Below, one piece after another: positions 17,889-27,252 of a stretch of DNA of 47,629 nt; positions within the stretch are counted from its first letter, which is position 1, and each line of letters starts with the position of its first letter. The translations under genes were made by a program, and so were the position numbers. This stretch comes from Bacteroidales bacterium (GTDB taxonomy: Bacteria; Bacteroidota; Bacteroidia; Bacteroidales; UBA3824), in the NCBI GenBank assembly GCA_017417315.1, contig JAFPZK010000051.1, positions 1-47,629 on the forward strand. Reading direction: 5' to 3'. Under the pieces are notes generated by a model, which had not been told where the DNA came from, searched no databases, and saw only the letters and a list, made by a program, of their open reading frames with translations.

Positions 17889-17918
17889 TAATTATAACGT
17901 ATTTAATTATAACGTATT
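17889..17918. repeat. Tandem 15-bp duplication across a stop codon
   Basis: TAATTATAACGTATT occurs twice in direct succession (17889-17903 and 17904-17918). The second copy covers the last codons and stop of the Wzi-like gene on the minus strand; the first copy is intergenic. It looks like a recent slippage event and does not alter the protein length because the stop is within the unit. Confidence 0.9.
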
Positions 17919-19355
17919 GTCAAAAAATATATTTGAAGTTTTTACGCCCAACATACAAAATGCGTTGCCGTCAAAACTACCCGCCTGAGAAAACAGACAC
18001 AACCCTTTTAAAAATTGCGGCTGATATTTCAAATCGACGGAAAGATTCATAAACTTAACATTGCTACCCTGACCAACAAAATTATCATACTCACTGCGGC
18101 GGGTGTTGTAGGAGCGCAAAACGTTGCCACCGTAAGAATATTTATCAAAATCTTTGCCTTGCTCAACATAATCAAGAGTAAGAGAGACTGAAAACAATTT
18201 TGAAAAATATTTCAACTGCGCCAAAAACTCTTTCAAATTAGCACCGTAAGGATTGGCATACGGCTGATTAAACATTGAATGTGAATTATTTGCATCGTCA
18301 TGCGAATACATATACGGACGAATATAATTAGCCTCCAAAACATACGAAAAGTTGTTCAAGACAAAACCTTTAACGCCCGCTTGAAGAGCATACTTGTTTG
18401 CCCACCAACCCGTGCCGGCTTTAACTTCCTTGATTTTGAACTCATCAATTACCGCCTGAGCATAAAATGTCTGCTTAAAAAATTTCAACTTACCGAAAAC
18501 ACCCATAAGTTCGTTGTCGGGCGAGCCTAACGAATATTCAACGGGGCGCGTGAAAATCAACGGGTTAATATAATGCAAATCCACAAAACGGCTGTTGTTT
18601 AGACTGTCTCTGCGCACAAGATTAACCGCTTCAAAACCGCCGAAAGACAACCATTTTGCAGCGTTCCAACTAAAAAGATGATAAACTGTCCATTTTGTCT
18701 TATTAGTTTTTAGTTTGGTGTCAAGATTTTTGCCGCCGTTAATCGAAAAAACGTAACAAAAATTTCTCACATCAACCCTCAAATCAAAATAATACATTCC
18801 GCTGTTTTGTGCTGACAACAATGCCGACCTTATCCCCTCGCCTATCTGCTTTTTGCCTTTGCCGAAAGAAAACAGCAAATAATCAGCCGGACGGTAATTA
18901 ATGTAAAACTCAAAATATTTTACAAAATAATTATTGTCATTTTTCTTAAAATCACCGAGTTGCGGAAACCAACCCAAAGAATCTGCCAATAATGCACGGT
19001 GATTAAGCGGTGAAGAATATCCGCCGATAACGTTAGCCGAAATGCTAAGCATTTTTTTATAGTTATAACCGCCGCTCAGCCCCAAAAACGCATCATACAC
19101 AACATTATCTTCTCCCTCAGACTGATAACCGGCAGCAATTTGTGTCAAAGGCGAGAGTTGAAAACCCTTTTTATCCAAAAAAGCCTCGGCTGGTTGTGCC
19201 GAGGTAAAATTTTTTAGTTCGCTATGAAAATTTTTATTATCATATTCCGCTTTTTCGATTGAGTCCTGCTCATAACTGCCGATAACAACGTTGCGCGTTT
19301 GCGAAAAAGTTTTCAGGGACAAAAAAGTTAAAAATATCGCACAAAAAATTTTCAT
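17907..19355 (-). CDS. Outer-membrane beta-barrel protein, Wzi/RemB-like
   Basis: This 482-residue protein begins with a signal peptide (MKIFCAIFLTFLSLKTFSQ) and is then rich in alternating aromatic and polar strands, as in outer-membrane barrels. The segment FGKGKKQIGEGIRSALLS resembles the conserved region of the capsule assembly Wzi family and of the gliding-motility protein RemB. The length matches Wzi (about 480). Its start overlaps the end of the WecA-like gene by 4 bp. With a lipid-carrier sugar transferase upstream and a glycosyltransferase downstream, anchoring of a surface polysaccharide is a reasonable guess; a surface role unrelated to sugar is the alternative. Confidence 0.72.
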   Translation of the reverse strand: MKIFCAIFLTFLSLKTFSQTRNVVIGSYEQDSIEKAEYDNKNFHSELKNFTSAQPAEAFLDKKGFQLSPLTQIAAGYQSEGEDNVVYDAFLGLSGGYNYKKMLSISANVIGGYSSPLNHRALLADSLGWFPQLGDFKKNDNNYFVKYFEFYINYRPADYLLFSFGKGKKQIGEGIRSALLSAQNSGMYYFDLRVDVRNFCYVFSINGGKNLDTKLKTNKTKWTVYHLFSWNAAKWLSFGGFEAVNLVRRDSLNNSRFVDLHYINPLIFTRPVEYSLGSPDNELMGVFGKLKFFKQTFYAQAVIDEFKIKEVKAGTGWWANKYALQAGVKGFVLNNFSYVLEANYIRPYMYSHDDANNSHSMFNQPYANPYGANLKEFLAQLKYFSKLFSVSLTLDYVEQGKDFDKYSYGGNVLRSYNTRRSEYDNFVGQGSNVKFMNLSVDLKYQPQFLKGLCLFSQAGSFDGNAFCMLGVKTSNIFFDNTL

Positions 19356-20440
19356 GACTGCCCTTTATCTCCTTTCTTACGGTTTTTTATCGTGATAATA
19401 GCCTGAGGTATATGGAAAAGCACCATAAGAACCAAGAAATCAATCAATAACATTCTCATCAGCGACATAGATTGTGAAATCTGCCACGAAAAATATGCAA
19501 AAATAATATTAATCGGGACAAGCACCAAATCAATTTCCCAAGCCTTCAATCCCAAAGATTTCAATCTGTAATGTATGTGATGATTGTCGGGCTGCATAAT
19601 CGGTTTATGAAGTACAAACCGTATAAACATCACTCTCAACACGTCATAAACGGGTACAATCATAAACGTAACCGCCACAACGGGAGCGCATTGCAAAGGC
19701 TGTGAAAGAACTTCAACGTGCGAGCCGTGATTACACTGCATAAACTTCATCGCCATAACCGAGCAGGTAAAGCCGACAAGCATACTTCCGGTATCGCCCA
19801 TAAAAATTTTAGTCTCGTTTCCGAACATATTGTGTCTTAAAAAGCCGGTTATCGCGCCGATAAAACATACTCCAAAAACCGTGAAATCTTCGACACCTTC
19901 CATATAAAACCAAATCGAAAAAAACGCCACCGCCGTAATGCTGAGCAATCCAGCAAGACCGTCAACACCGTCAATAAGATTATACGCATTAATTATGGAA
20001 ATAATAAAACCTATTGAAAGAATGACACTTACAATATACGGAAGGTCATACAAACCGAATATTCCGTCAAGACTTTCTATCCTGACATCACCGAAAATAA
20101 CCGTCAAAGCGGCTGCCGTTATCTGCCCGAAAAGTTTGGTAAGAGGAGCAATTTCTAAAATATCGTCTTTAATGCCGACAAAAAACAAAAGCACTGCCGA
20201 GGCAGCAAAAGCCTGCAAAAAACTTTTAGTTTCGCCGCCGCAAAACAACATCGCAGAAATCAAAAAACCGGCAAAAACCGCACAACCGCCCAATGTCGGT
20301 ATTACTCCGACATGAAGCCTTCTTTCATTAGGTTTTTCACAAAGGCCTTTCAGTTTTGCAACCGTAACCACCGAAGGTATTGAAACCCAAGTAATTATCA
20401 TCGCCACCAAAAAAGCCCCCGGTATAATAAAACTTTCCAT
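19352..20440 (-). CDS. WecA/MraY-family undecaprenyl-phosphate sugar-1-phosphate transferase
   Basis: This 362-residue integral membrane enzyme has about ten hydrophobic segments. Family motifs are present: KPNERRLHVGVIPTLGG near residues 37-53, the Asp pair GIKDDI (near 90) that binds Mg, NAYNLIDGVDGLAG (near 151-164), MGDTGSMLVG (near 216), and the His-rich DNHHIHYRL (near 296-304) that distinguishes WecA-like enzymes from MraY. It would move HexNAc-1-phosphate from a UDP-sugar to undecaprenyl phosphate, the first step of O-antigen or exopolysaccharide assembly. It is the first gene of the operon, with a -7 box at 20480-20487. Confidence 0.93.
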   Translation of the reverse strand: MESFIIPGAFLVAMIITWVSIPSVVTVAKLKGLCEKPNERRLHVGVIPTLGGCAVFAGFLISAMLFCGGETKSFLQAFAASAVLLFFVGIKDDILEIAPLTKLFGQITAAALTVIFGDVRIESLDGIFGLYDLPYIVSVILSIGFIISIINAYNLIDGVDGLAGLLSITAVAFFSIWFYMEGVEDFTVFGVCFIGAITGFLRHNMFGNETKIFMGDTGSMLVGFTCSVMAMKFMQCNHGSHVEVLSQPLQCAPVVAVTFMIVPVYDVLRVMFIRFVLHKPIMQPDNHHIHYRLKSLGLKAWEIDLVLVPINIIFAYFSWQISQSMSLMRMLLIDFLVLMVLFHIPQAIITIKNRKKGDKGQS

Positions 20441-20479
20441 ATTTTCTTAAAACATTTTTTAATGCAATTTTTTTCGCCG

Positions 20480-20487
20480 CAAAGATA
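20480..20487 (-). promoter_or_regulatory. Promoter (-7 box) of the WecA-like operon
   Basis: TATCTTTG on the minus strand matches TAnnTTTG and lies 39 nt before the ATG at 20440. No clear TTTG is found at the usual 19-21 nt spacing, so the upstream element is weak. Confidence 0.5.
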
Positions 20488-20570
20488 CACTTTTTTCGTC
20501 AAAAAACAGAAAATTAAACGTTAAACTTTTTTTATTTTTTTTTTTTATTTATACTTTTTTAACACTCAAA

Positions 20571-21605
20571 CTATTTGATTCCTTGCTTATCAAGTGCCTT
20601 TTGATAGTCTCTTGCATGAAGTTTTTGATCTTCGTAACTTTTTGAGAAAAAATGTCTTCCGCTAAAATCGCTTTTAGCACACATATATATATAATCGTTT
20701 CTGTCATAATCCAAGACTGCCTCTATAGCACCTTTTTCAGGAAAACAAATCGGCGAAGGCGGAAGCCCTAAATTTTTATAAGTGTTATAAGGTGAGTCAA
20801 ATTCAAGCATTTTGCCCGTAACTCTCCGTATCGAAAAATCTCCGATTGCATAAATTAATGTCGGACAACTTTGAAGCGGCATTCCTATTCTAAGCCGGTT
20901 GATATAAAGCCCCGCAATCGTAGGCTGCTCGTCTTTGAAACGCGCCTGCTCCATTTGCACGATTGAGGCTAAAATGCTGACTTCAAGCGGACTAAGATTA
21001 ATCTTTGCGGCTTTTTGCTTCCGTTCGTCAGTCCAAAACTTTTGATAATAAGAATACATTTTGTCGATGAATTTTTCCTCATTCGTGTTCCAATAAAAAT
21101 CGTAAGTATCGGGGATAAACATCGCGTTACAAGTTTGGGGCGTAAAACCGTATTTTTCAAGAAACTTATCATTTTGAAGCAAATCGAAAAGCATATTGCT
21201 GTCAACGTCAATTTGCTCAGAAATCCTCGAACAGAGTTGTTTTATAGTCCTTAAATTGTTGAAAGAAAGATGCACTTCCGCCTGATTGCCGGAGCGAAGA
21301 AGATTAATAAGGGCGTTGTTACTCATTTTGTCAGAGAGTTTGTAACGACCGCCTTTTATCTTTGACGGATAGTTTTTTCTTTCGGCAACAAACTCCAAAC
21401 CGTCAGGGTCTTTAACATCAAAATTTTTACGTAAAGAATCCAAAACAGTCTGAAAATCAGCACCGTTTTTGATATAAAGATATTCGGTATCCTTTATAAA
21501 AACGTTAGCGGAATATATTTTTTGATAAATGCGGAAACCCAAAATTCCGGCAATAATTCCCGCAACCAAAAATGCCGCAAGAAGTATTTTTATTGATTTT
21601 TTCAT
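20571..21605 (-). CDS. mltG: Endolytic murein transglycosylase
   Basis: This 344-residue YceG-like protein cuts nascent glycan strands at the inner membrane and so sets strand length. After a short basic N-terminus there is one membrane segment (IKILLAAFLVAGIIAGILG), then a LysM-like region, then the catalytic domain with IFIPDTYDFYW-type and ASIVQMEQ motifs; the Glu in VQMEQ is the expected catalytic acid. The reading frame is open further upstream to 21683, but the ATG at 21605 (MKKSIKILL) is preferred: it puts the membrane anchor at the N-terminus, and a promoter at 21630-21661 lies inside the longer version. It is divergent from the STAND-TPR gene. Confidence 0.92.
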   Translation of the reverse strand: MKKSIKILLAAFLVAGIIAGILGFRIYQKIYSANVFIKDTEYLYIKNGADFQTVLDSLRKNFDVKDPDGLEFVAERKNYPSKIKGGRYKLSDKMSNNALINLLRSGNQAEVHLSFNNLRTIKQLCSRISEQIDVDSNMLFDLLQNDKFLEKYGFTPQTCNAMFIPDTYDFYWNTNEEKFIDKMYSYYQKFWTDERKQKAAKINLSPLEVSILASIVQMEQARFKDEQPTIAGLYINRLRIGMPLQSCPTLIYAIGDFSIRRVTGKMLEFDSPYNTYKNLGLPPSPICFPEKGAIEAVLDYDRNDYIYMCAKSDFSGRHFFSKSYEDQKLHARDYQKALDKQGIK

Positions 21606-21629
21606 CTTAAAAACTATTATTTCAGGGTG

Positions 21630-21661
21630 CAAGTTTAAATATTTTGACGTAAAAAAACAAA
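21630..21661 (-). promoter_or_regulatory. Promoter of mltG
   Basis: On the minus strand TTTG (21658-21661) is followed after exactly 20 nt by TAAACTTG (21630-21637), one base off TAnnTTTG. The start of transcription would be near 21623, which supports the ATG at 21605 as the true mltG start. Confidence 0.6.
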
Positions 21662-21665
21662 AAAA

Positions 21666-21697
21666 TTTGTTTATATTGCACATTATCCCTAATTTTA
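21666..21697 (+). promoter_or_regulatory. Promoter of the STAND-TPR / PorE-like operon
   Basis: TTTG (21666-21669), 20 nt, then TAATTTTA (21690-21697), one base off TAnnTTTG. It stands back to back with the mltG promoter; the two TTTG elements are 4 bp apart. The leader to the ATG at 21714 would be only about 10 nt. Confidence 0.5.
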
Positions 21698-21713
21698 CAA
21701 AAAATTTCGGCGC

Positions 21714-24700
21714 ATGAATTTGAAAAATTTTACCGGCAGGGAAACCGAATTAGGAATTTTGCTTGACACGTTTGAAAGTTGCTGTAAATCAACGGAAAAC
21801 ACCGTTTTTTTGAGCGGCGCAATCTCCTCCGGCAAAACCTCTTTGGTGGAAAAATTCGTTGAAAGACTAAAATCGGGAGGCTATGATTTTCAGTTTTTCA
21901 GCGCGGAACTTTTTTATTTTGACTCAAAAACGGATTTTTGCGCCTTCGAGTTTTTGAAAAACGAAGTAAATCCTGAAAACAAAGCAGAAGTCGAAGAGTT
22001 TTTCCGGCAAAAAGCCGATAAATCGCCAATCATACTTTTTATCGACAACCTCAATTACGCCGATGAAAAAAGCCTTGATTTACTGCAATTTATTGTATGT
22101 CAACTTTCAGAAAAGCCTTTCAGAATGATGATAATCTTTTCTGAAAGTAAAGAACTTTCTACCGAAAAAACCGACAAAATACTATCGCTTTCCAAAAACA
22201 CACAAATTAATTTGCCGCCTTTCAAACTCGCTGACATTGCATTATACATCTCTAAACGGTTTCCCAAAAGCGAATTTTCTTCGGGACTGTCAAATTCGAT
22301 AAGAGAAATTTCGATGTCAGATTTATTTATAGCCGACGAAGTTTTGGATTATTTAGTCTTAAAAAGATTTCTGTACCAAACAGAAGATGGGGTTTGGAAG
22401 CAAAAAAACGATGCAATAAAATTAAAACCGAATATCTCTTTCAACGAAATAGAACAACTGAAAATTCAAACGGTAAGAAATGCGGAACTTGATTTCGAGG
22501 AAATTCTCCGCAATCTTAACAGTTTGATTATCAATTATACGCGGCATACTTTAATGAACGCCGAAACCGAAAAAATGCTTTTTTCGTTGATACGGAAAAT
22601 GGTAAAAACATACGGCGGAGAAATTACGGCTCTAAAAGAAAAAGCAGAAAATTTTCATTCAAAAAAACTTCTGTTTCAAGACACCTCAGGCGAAACAGAC
22701 GAGCAAAAAACTATTGCGGAAGTTCAAGAAATAATCAGTACGAAAGATATTAGCGAAGTTTTTTCAAAACTCGCAGAAGCGCAAAAAAATTATAATGCCG
22801 ATTTTGTCATAAAACTCTCGGAAAAGGCGTTAGATAATTTTTCAAAGTTTTCTTTTCCTGACAAAGAAAGCCAACATATTGCCGGTTTTGAACTTTTGCG
22901 TTATCAAAATGCAGCCCTTAGTTGGTCAGGACAATTTTGTCAAGCCGCAGAAATATCTTCGCTGATGCTAAGAACGGCTTTCAAATACAACTTGACGAGC
23001 AAAATTCATTTTTCGTTTTACACAATCGGCACAGATTATCTCAACTCGGCAGACTATGAAAACGCCGAAGAAAATCTTATGAGAGCCGTTGAAGGCGCGT
23101 CAAAAGAAAGTGATTACGCAGCCCTTTCTGTCTATAACAGTCAGTTAGGAATGATTTACATTTACAGAGAAGACACCAAAGAGGCTCAGAAGTTTTTTTC
23201 GGAATCGCAACGGCTATGTCAAAAAATTTCCGACCCGGAAACTATCGCGAAAAACAAAATCAATCTCGGTATATATTACACATATTCAGACAATTACGAA
23301 ATGGCAGAATATTGTCTGAAACCTTTGGTGAAATTTTTCGAGAAAAACGGCGACAAACGTTCATTGTCAAAAACATTGGGCTGTCTTGCGATTATGTATC
23401 AAAGGACCGAAGATTACGAATTGTCGGAAAGTTACGCTCAAAAAGCAATTAAAACCGACATGGAAATCCACGATAACGTATCCTTGTCGAGCCATTACAA
23501 CAATTTCGGACTGTTTAAATACGAATGTGGCAAAAACGAAGAGGCTCTTGATTTGTTTATGAAATCACTTCAAATCAACGAGTTACTCTCCGACAATGCC
23601 AAAATAGCCGTCAGTTGCAGCAATATCGGCGATATTTACGCTGCTAAAAACGACACGGAAAAAGCCTCGTCATATTATTTGAGAGCAGCAGAATTATTCT
23701 TAAAAAACAAAAACTTTTCAGGCTGCGCCACCGTTTATATCTCGCTCGCCGAGGCTTACTCAAACGTCCCGGAATATGAAAATGCCGTTTCGTATTTTGA
23801 AAAGGCAATAAAAATATGTGTCAAAAATTCGTTTCAAGAAGATTCGATTTACGCGTATAATTCCTTAGGCGACGTTTTTATGGCATCAGGCGAAACGAAA
23901 AAGGCTCTCGAGGATTATCACAAAGCACTCGCTATCGCTCAAAACGAGAAATTAGACTCAGGCGTTATAACTACGCTTTACAATATAGGAAACGCTTTTC
24001 TTTCGTTAAACGATTTCAAAGAAAGTCTTGACCGATACAACGCAGGATTATACATCGCAAAAAGAAACGAAGACAAAGAGGCAATGAGTAAAGGTTTTTC
24101 GGCTTTGGGTAAACTTTACTTTAAACGTACCGAATACGATGCTGCAATTCTGAATTACAATTATGCCATAGACTTGGACAAAGAAATCAAAAACGGCGTA
24201 TCCTTGGCGACAAACCTCAGCAGTATCGGGGACGTTTACGTAGAAAAAAACGACGTAAAAACCGCTTTTGAAAATTACGAAAAAGCCGAAGAAATTTTTA
24301 CGGTACTCGGTGAAAACGCATTGCTGATTGAAACAATGCGCAAAACGGCTGAAACACTTTCGGAAGAAAACCGTTATAACCAAGCGCAAAAAAAACTCGA
24401 ACAAGCATTAACAATCTGCACGGATACCTGCGACAATTTGTCAAAGGCTCTTACTTTAATATCTTTTGCGACAACGGAGGTAAATAATTCGCATTATAAA
24501 AAGGCGTTGGATTATTTGGAAAAGGCTCAGAACGAACTAAAAAATTTACCATACTTAGGCGATGTGTATTTTGACTGCACAAACAAAATGGCGGAGATTT
24601 ACAAAGAACTCGAACAGCCGGAAGAAGCAGTCCTTATTCACCTCAATCAGTTGGAAATCTTAAAAAACCGTCCGTCAAAAGAAAAAATCGTAGAAAAATA

Positions 24701-26201
24701 TTTGGATATTGCCGAAGACTACAAAGAACAGGAATTAAATCAAAAGGCAGAAGAATATTATCAAGCGGCTCTAAGACTTGCCAAAAAAGTTTATGACCGA
24801 TACATTCAATCAGACGTATTGTTTGAAGCGGGATTGTTTTTCGTAGAAACCGACAGGTTTGACAAAGGTATTGCAATGATGTTCAACGCTCCGAAACTTT
24901 TCGGCGAAAACGAGCATAACGACTACCGCGCTGCAAATTATTACAACATAACTGGCGATTATCAATACGATGCCGGAAATTACGAAGACGCTCTCGAATG
25001 TTACACAAAAGCCGGAAATATTTATTTGGAAATCGGCGATAAATACAAAGCCGCATATATTTTCAACAATATCGGATACTGCTATGACACAATGTCGAAA
25101 TTTAGAGATGCATTGTCGTTTTATCAAAAATCGTCGCAATATTACAAATCCGTTAACGATATTGACGGGGTTATCAACAATATAAAAAACGTAGCCTTGA
25201 TGTACGAAAGGCTTCAAGAATACGGGAACGCTTTGAAATACTGTCAAAACGCACTCGATAATCTCGAAAACTTGGAAGCCGATGAAGAAAAAGGCGAACT
25301 TTGTCTCGAAGCCGCAGAAAACTACGTAAAAGCGTATTCAGATTACGACAAAAGCCGTGAATACGTGATGAAAGCATACAAGCATTTCAAAAATGCGGAA
25401 AATTTCAGCCGGCAAATCAGTTGTCTCGAATCTGCCGCAATGATAAGCATCGTAAGCGGCGACAGCGAGGGTACGGACGATTATTTAGGAAAAATACGCA
25501 GGGAAGAAAACTATACAAAAGACCCGTTACAAAAAATCCGAATTCATAAAACGGCGGGAAACGTTTGTTTCAGAAAGTCGGATTTTACCGGTTGCATGAA
25601 CGAATATTTTACGGCATTTACTCTGAGTGCAGATTTGGACGACTGGGAAGTTATGGCAAATGTTTATTACGAATGGGCTAACGTTATTTCTTCTGATTCA
25701 GACGAATATTTTACGGTAACGGAGTTTCAGGGACAAAAGAAAACTCTCTCTGAATTTGCCTTAGAATATTACGGCAACGCAATAAAAATTGCTCAGAGCA
25801 GCAGTCAAAAACCTAAAACAGCCTCTGACGCATACCTTTCGAGGGCTTTGCTGAACACGGCACTAAAAAAACAAGACGACGCTTTGAAAGATTTTGACAA
25901 CGCCGCTCTATTGGCAAAAGAAAACTTTCCGTCGCGTTACGTCTCGGCATTGGTGTCGAAAGGCGAAAACTGTTTGGAAAAATTTCACCGCATAGACTTA
26001 GCCTTAGACTGTTTTGAAAAGGCTTACGAAGCCTCAGTTGAGCATAATTTTACGGACATGAAAATTATCTCAAAAGCATACGTCAGTTTGACGTTTTTCA
26101 TGACGGGACACGCTGATGAAGCAAAAATCATACTCACTGATATGAAAGAATATTACGACTTTATAATTAAATCCGTGCCGGCTTTGACACGGTTTTTGTA
26201 A
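21714..26201 (+). CDS. STAND-like AAA ATPase with long TPR array
   Basis: This 1495-residue cytoplasmic protein starts with an AAA_16-type NTPase module: a FTGRETELGILL motif (residues 6-17), Walker A GAISSGKT (35-42) and Walker B IILFIDN (D111). Residues about 260-330 are a linker, and from about 370 to the end the protein is a nearly unbroken array of TPR units of the YxxAxxxYxxAxxI/L type, perhaps 25 or more. This is the plan of STAND signal-transducing ATPases, in which a repeat arm senses a ligand and the NTPase switches state. No DNA-binding, protease, nuclease or cyclase domain is recognisable, so the output is unclear. It leads an operon with a secreted TPR protein (16 bp downstream) and a PorE-like protein, which suggests a link to the envelope or secretion. 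Confidence 0.85.
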   Translation: MNLKNFTGRETELGILLDTFESCCKSTENTVFLSGAISSGKTSLVEKFVERLKSGGYDFQFFSAELFYFDSKTDFCAFEFLKNEVNPENKAEVEEFFRQKADKSPIILFIDNLNYADEKSLDLLQFIVCQLSEKPFRMMIIFSESKELSTEKTDKILSLSKNTQINLPPFKLADIALYISKRFPKSEFSSGLSNSIREISMSDLFIADEVLDYLVLKRFLYQTEDGVWKQKNDAIKLKPNISFNEIEQLKIQTVRNAELDFEEILRNLNSLIINYTRHTLMNAETEKMLFSLIRKMVKTYGGEITALKEKAENFHSKKLLFQDTSGETDEQKTIAEVQEIISTKDISEVFSKLAEAQKNYNADFVIKLSEKALDNFSKFSFPDKESQHIAGFELLRYQNAALSWSGQFCQAAEISSLMLRTAFKYNLTSKIHFSFYTIGTDYLNSADYENAEENLMRAVEGASKESDYAALSVYNSQLGMIYIYREDTKEAQKFFSESQRLCQKISDPETIAKNKINLGIYYTYSDNYEMAEYCLKPLVKFFEKNGDKRSLSKTLGCLAIMYQRTEDYELSESYAQKAIKTDMEIHDNVSLSSHYNNFGLFKYECGKNEEALDLFMKSLQINELLSDNAKIAVSCSNIGDIYAAKNDTEKASSYYLRAAELFLKNKNFSGCATVYISLAEAYSNVPEYENAVSYFEKAIKICVKNSFQEDSIYAYNSLGDVFMASGETKKALEDYHKALAIAQNEKLDSGVITTLYNIGNAFLSLNDFKESLDRYNAGLYIAKRNEDKEAMSKGFSALGKLYFKRTEYDAAILNYNYAIDLDKEIKNGVSLATNLSSIGDVYVEKNDVKTAFENYEKAEEIFTVLGENALLIETMRKTAETLSEENRYNQAQKKLEQALTICTDTCDNLSKALTLISFATTEVNNSHYKKALDYLEKAQNELKNLPYLGDVYFDCTNKMAEIYKELEQPEEAVLIHLNQLEILKNRPSKEKIVEKYLDIAEDYKEQELNQKAEEYYQAALRLAKKVYDRYIQSDVLFEAGLFFVETDRFDKGIAMMFNAPKLFGENEHNDYRAANYYNITGDYQYDAGNYEDALECYTKAGNIYLEIGDKYKAAYIFNNIGYCYDTMSKFRDALSFYQKSSQYYKSVNDIDGVINNIKNVALMYERLQEYGNALKYCQNALDNLENLEADEEKGELCLEAAENYVKAYSDYDKSREYVMKAYKHFKNAENFSRQISCLESAAMISIVSGDSEGTDDYLGKIRREENYTKDPLQKIRIHKTAGNVCFRKSDFTGCMNEYFTAFTLSADLDDWEVMANVYYEWANVISSDSDEYFTVTEFQGQKKTLSEFALEYYGNAIKIAQSSSQKPKTASDAYLSRALLNTALKKQDDALKDFDNAALLAKENFPSRYVSALVSKGENCLEKFHRIDLALDCFEKAYEASVEHNFTDMKIISKAYVSLTFFMTGHADEAKIILTDMKEYYDFIIKSVPALTRFL

Positions 26202-26217
26202 AAAAAAAATTGACTTT

Positions 26218-27252
26218 ATGAAAAAATATTCAACGTTATTTTTGGCGTTTTCCGTGTTTTCGGGAACGGTTGCAGGACAGACCTCAGAGGGCGATTCTAC
26301 CGTCGTAATCGTCAGCGGTCAAGAGGCTGCACTCGCCTATAATCAGGGAATTACGGAATTTAACGGAGGTGATTACAATGCCGCGTTAAAAAGTTTTTCG
26401 TCCGCAATTTCTTATAACGGAAAATTCTTTCAGTCCTATTACAACAAAGGAATTACCGAACTAAAAAAAAATCTCGACAAAGAAGCGTTAAAAGACTTTA
26501 CCGATGCAATCGCATTGTCAGGTAAAAAAGCCGAATATTATCTTGCCCGCGCAATCGCTTATTCAAGGCTCGGAAATTACACCGAGGCTTTACGGGCAGT
26601 TCAAAAAGCAGAAAGTTTGAAATACTCACCCGATAAAATAAAATATTTTTACGGTTACGTTTATTTTTTGCAGGGCGACTACAAAAAAGCACAACAAGCA
26701 TACACCGAGGCAGTTAACACAAATCCGAAATACGCCTACGCTTATTGCGACAGAGCAGCGGTACATATCCGGACGGGCAATTTCAAAGCGGCTTTGGACG
26801 ATTACGAAACGGCACTGCACATCATGCCGGGCGAAAGTTATATTTACGTACTAAGGGCTTGGGCAAAAACACACTCGAACAATTTCAGCGGCGCAATGTC
26901 GGATGTCAACACCGCAATTTTAATGGACAAGGAAAAGGAACTCGAATACTTAAACGAAAGGGCTAACATTTACGCCAAGTTCAAAAAATATAAACTTGCA
27001 ACCGACGACTTCAAAGCCTGCATTGCAAAAAATCCTGACTTTGCCGACACATATATAAATATGGGCAATATGTTTATGGAACAGAAAAAATACGCCGAGG
27101 CTGAAAAATATTATACTCTGGCGTTAGAAAAAGATAATTTCAACATTGCGGCTTACAACAACCGCGCGAATGCAAAAGAATTGCAGTTTGACCTAAAAGG
27201 TGCAGCCTCAGACCGTCAAATTGCCGAAAACTTATTAAAACAGAAAAAATGA
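26218..27252 (+). CDS. Secreted TPR protein
   Basis: This 344-residue protein has a signal peptide (MKKYSTLFLAFSVFSGTVAGQ) followed by eight or so TPR units (for example the segment AYNQGITEFNGGDYNAALK and later GNMFMEQKKYAEAEKYY). It should reside in the periplasm and bind a protein partner. It overlaps the PorE-like gene by 4 bp (27249-27252) and follows the STAND-TPR gene by 16 bp, so the three are one transcript. The tight coupling makes the PorE-like protein the likely partner; that is inference. Confidence 0.87.
   Translation: MKKYSTLFLAFSVFSGTVAGQTSEGDSTVVIVSGQEAALAYNQGITEFNGGDYNAALKSFSSAISYNGKFFQSYYNKGITELKKNLDKEALKDFTDAIALSGKKAEYYLARAIAYSRLGNYTEALRAVQKAESLKYSPDKIKYFYGYVYFLQGDYKKAQQAYTEAVNTNPKYAYAYCDRAAVHIRTGNFKAALDDYETALHIMPGESYIYVLRAWAKTHSNNFSGAMSDVNTAILMDKEKELEYLNERANIYAKFKKYKLATDDFKACIAKNPDFADTYINMGNMFMEQKKYAEAEKYYTLALEKDNFNIAAYNNRANAKELQFDLKGAASDRQIAENLLKQKK

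Noticed and set aside
21606..21683. Longer mltG start giving 26 extra N-terminal residues
   Set aside because: The extra residues lie upstream of or within the promoter at 21630-21661, and the shorter form starts directly before the membrane anchor.
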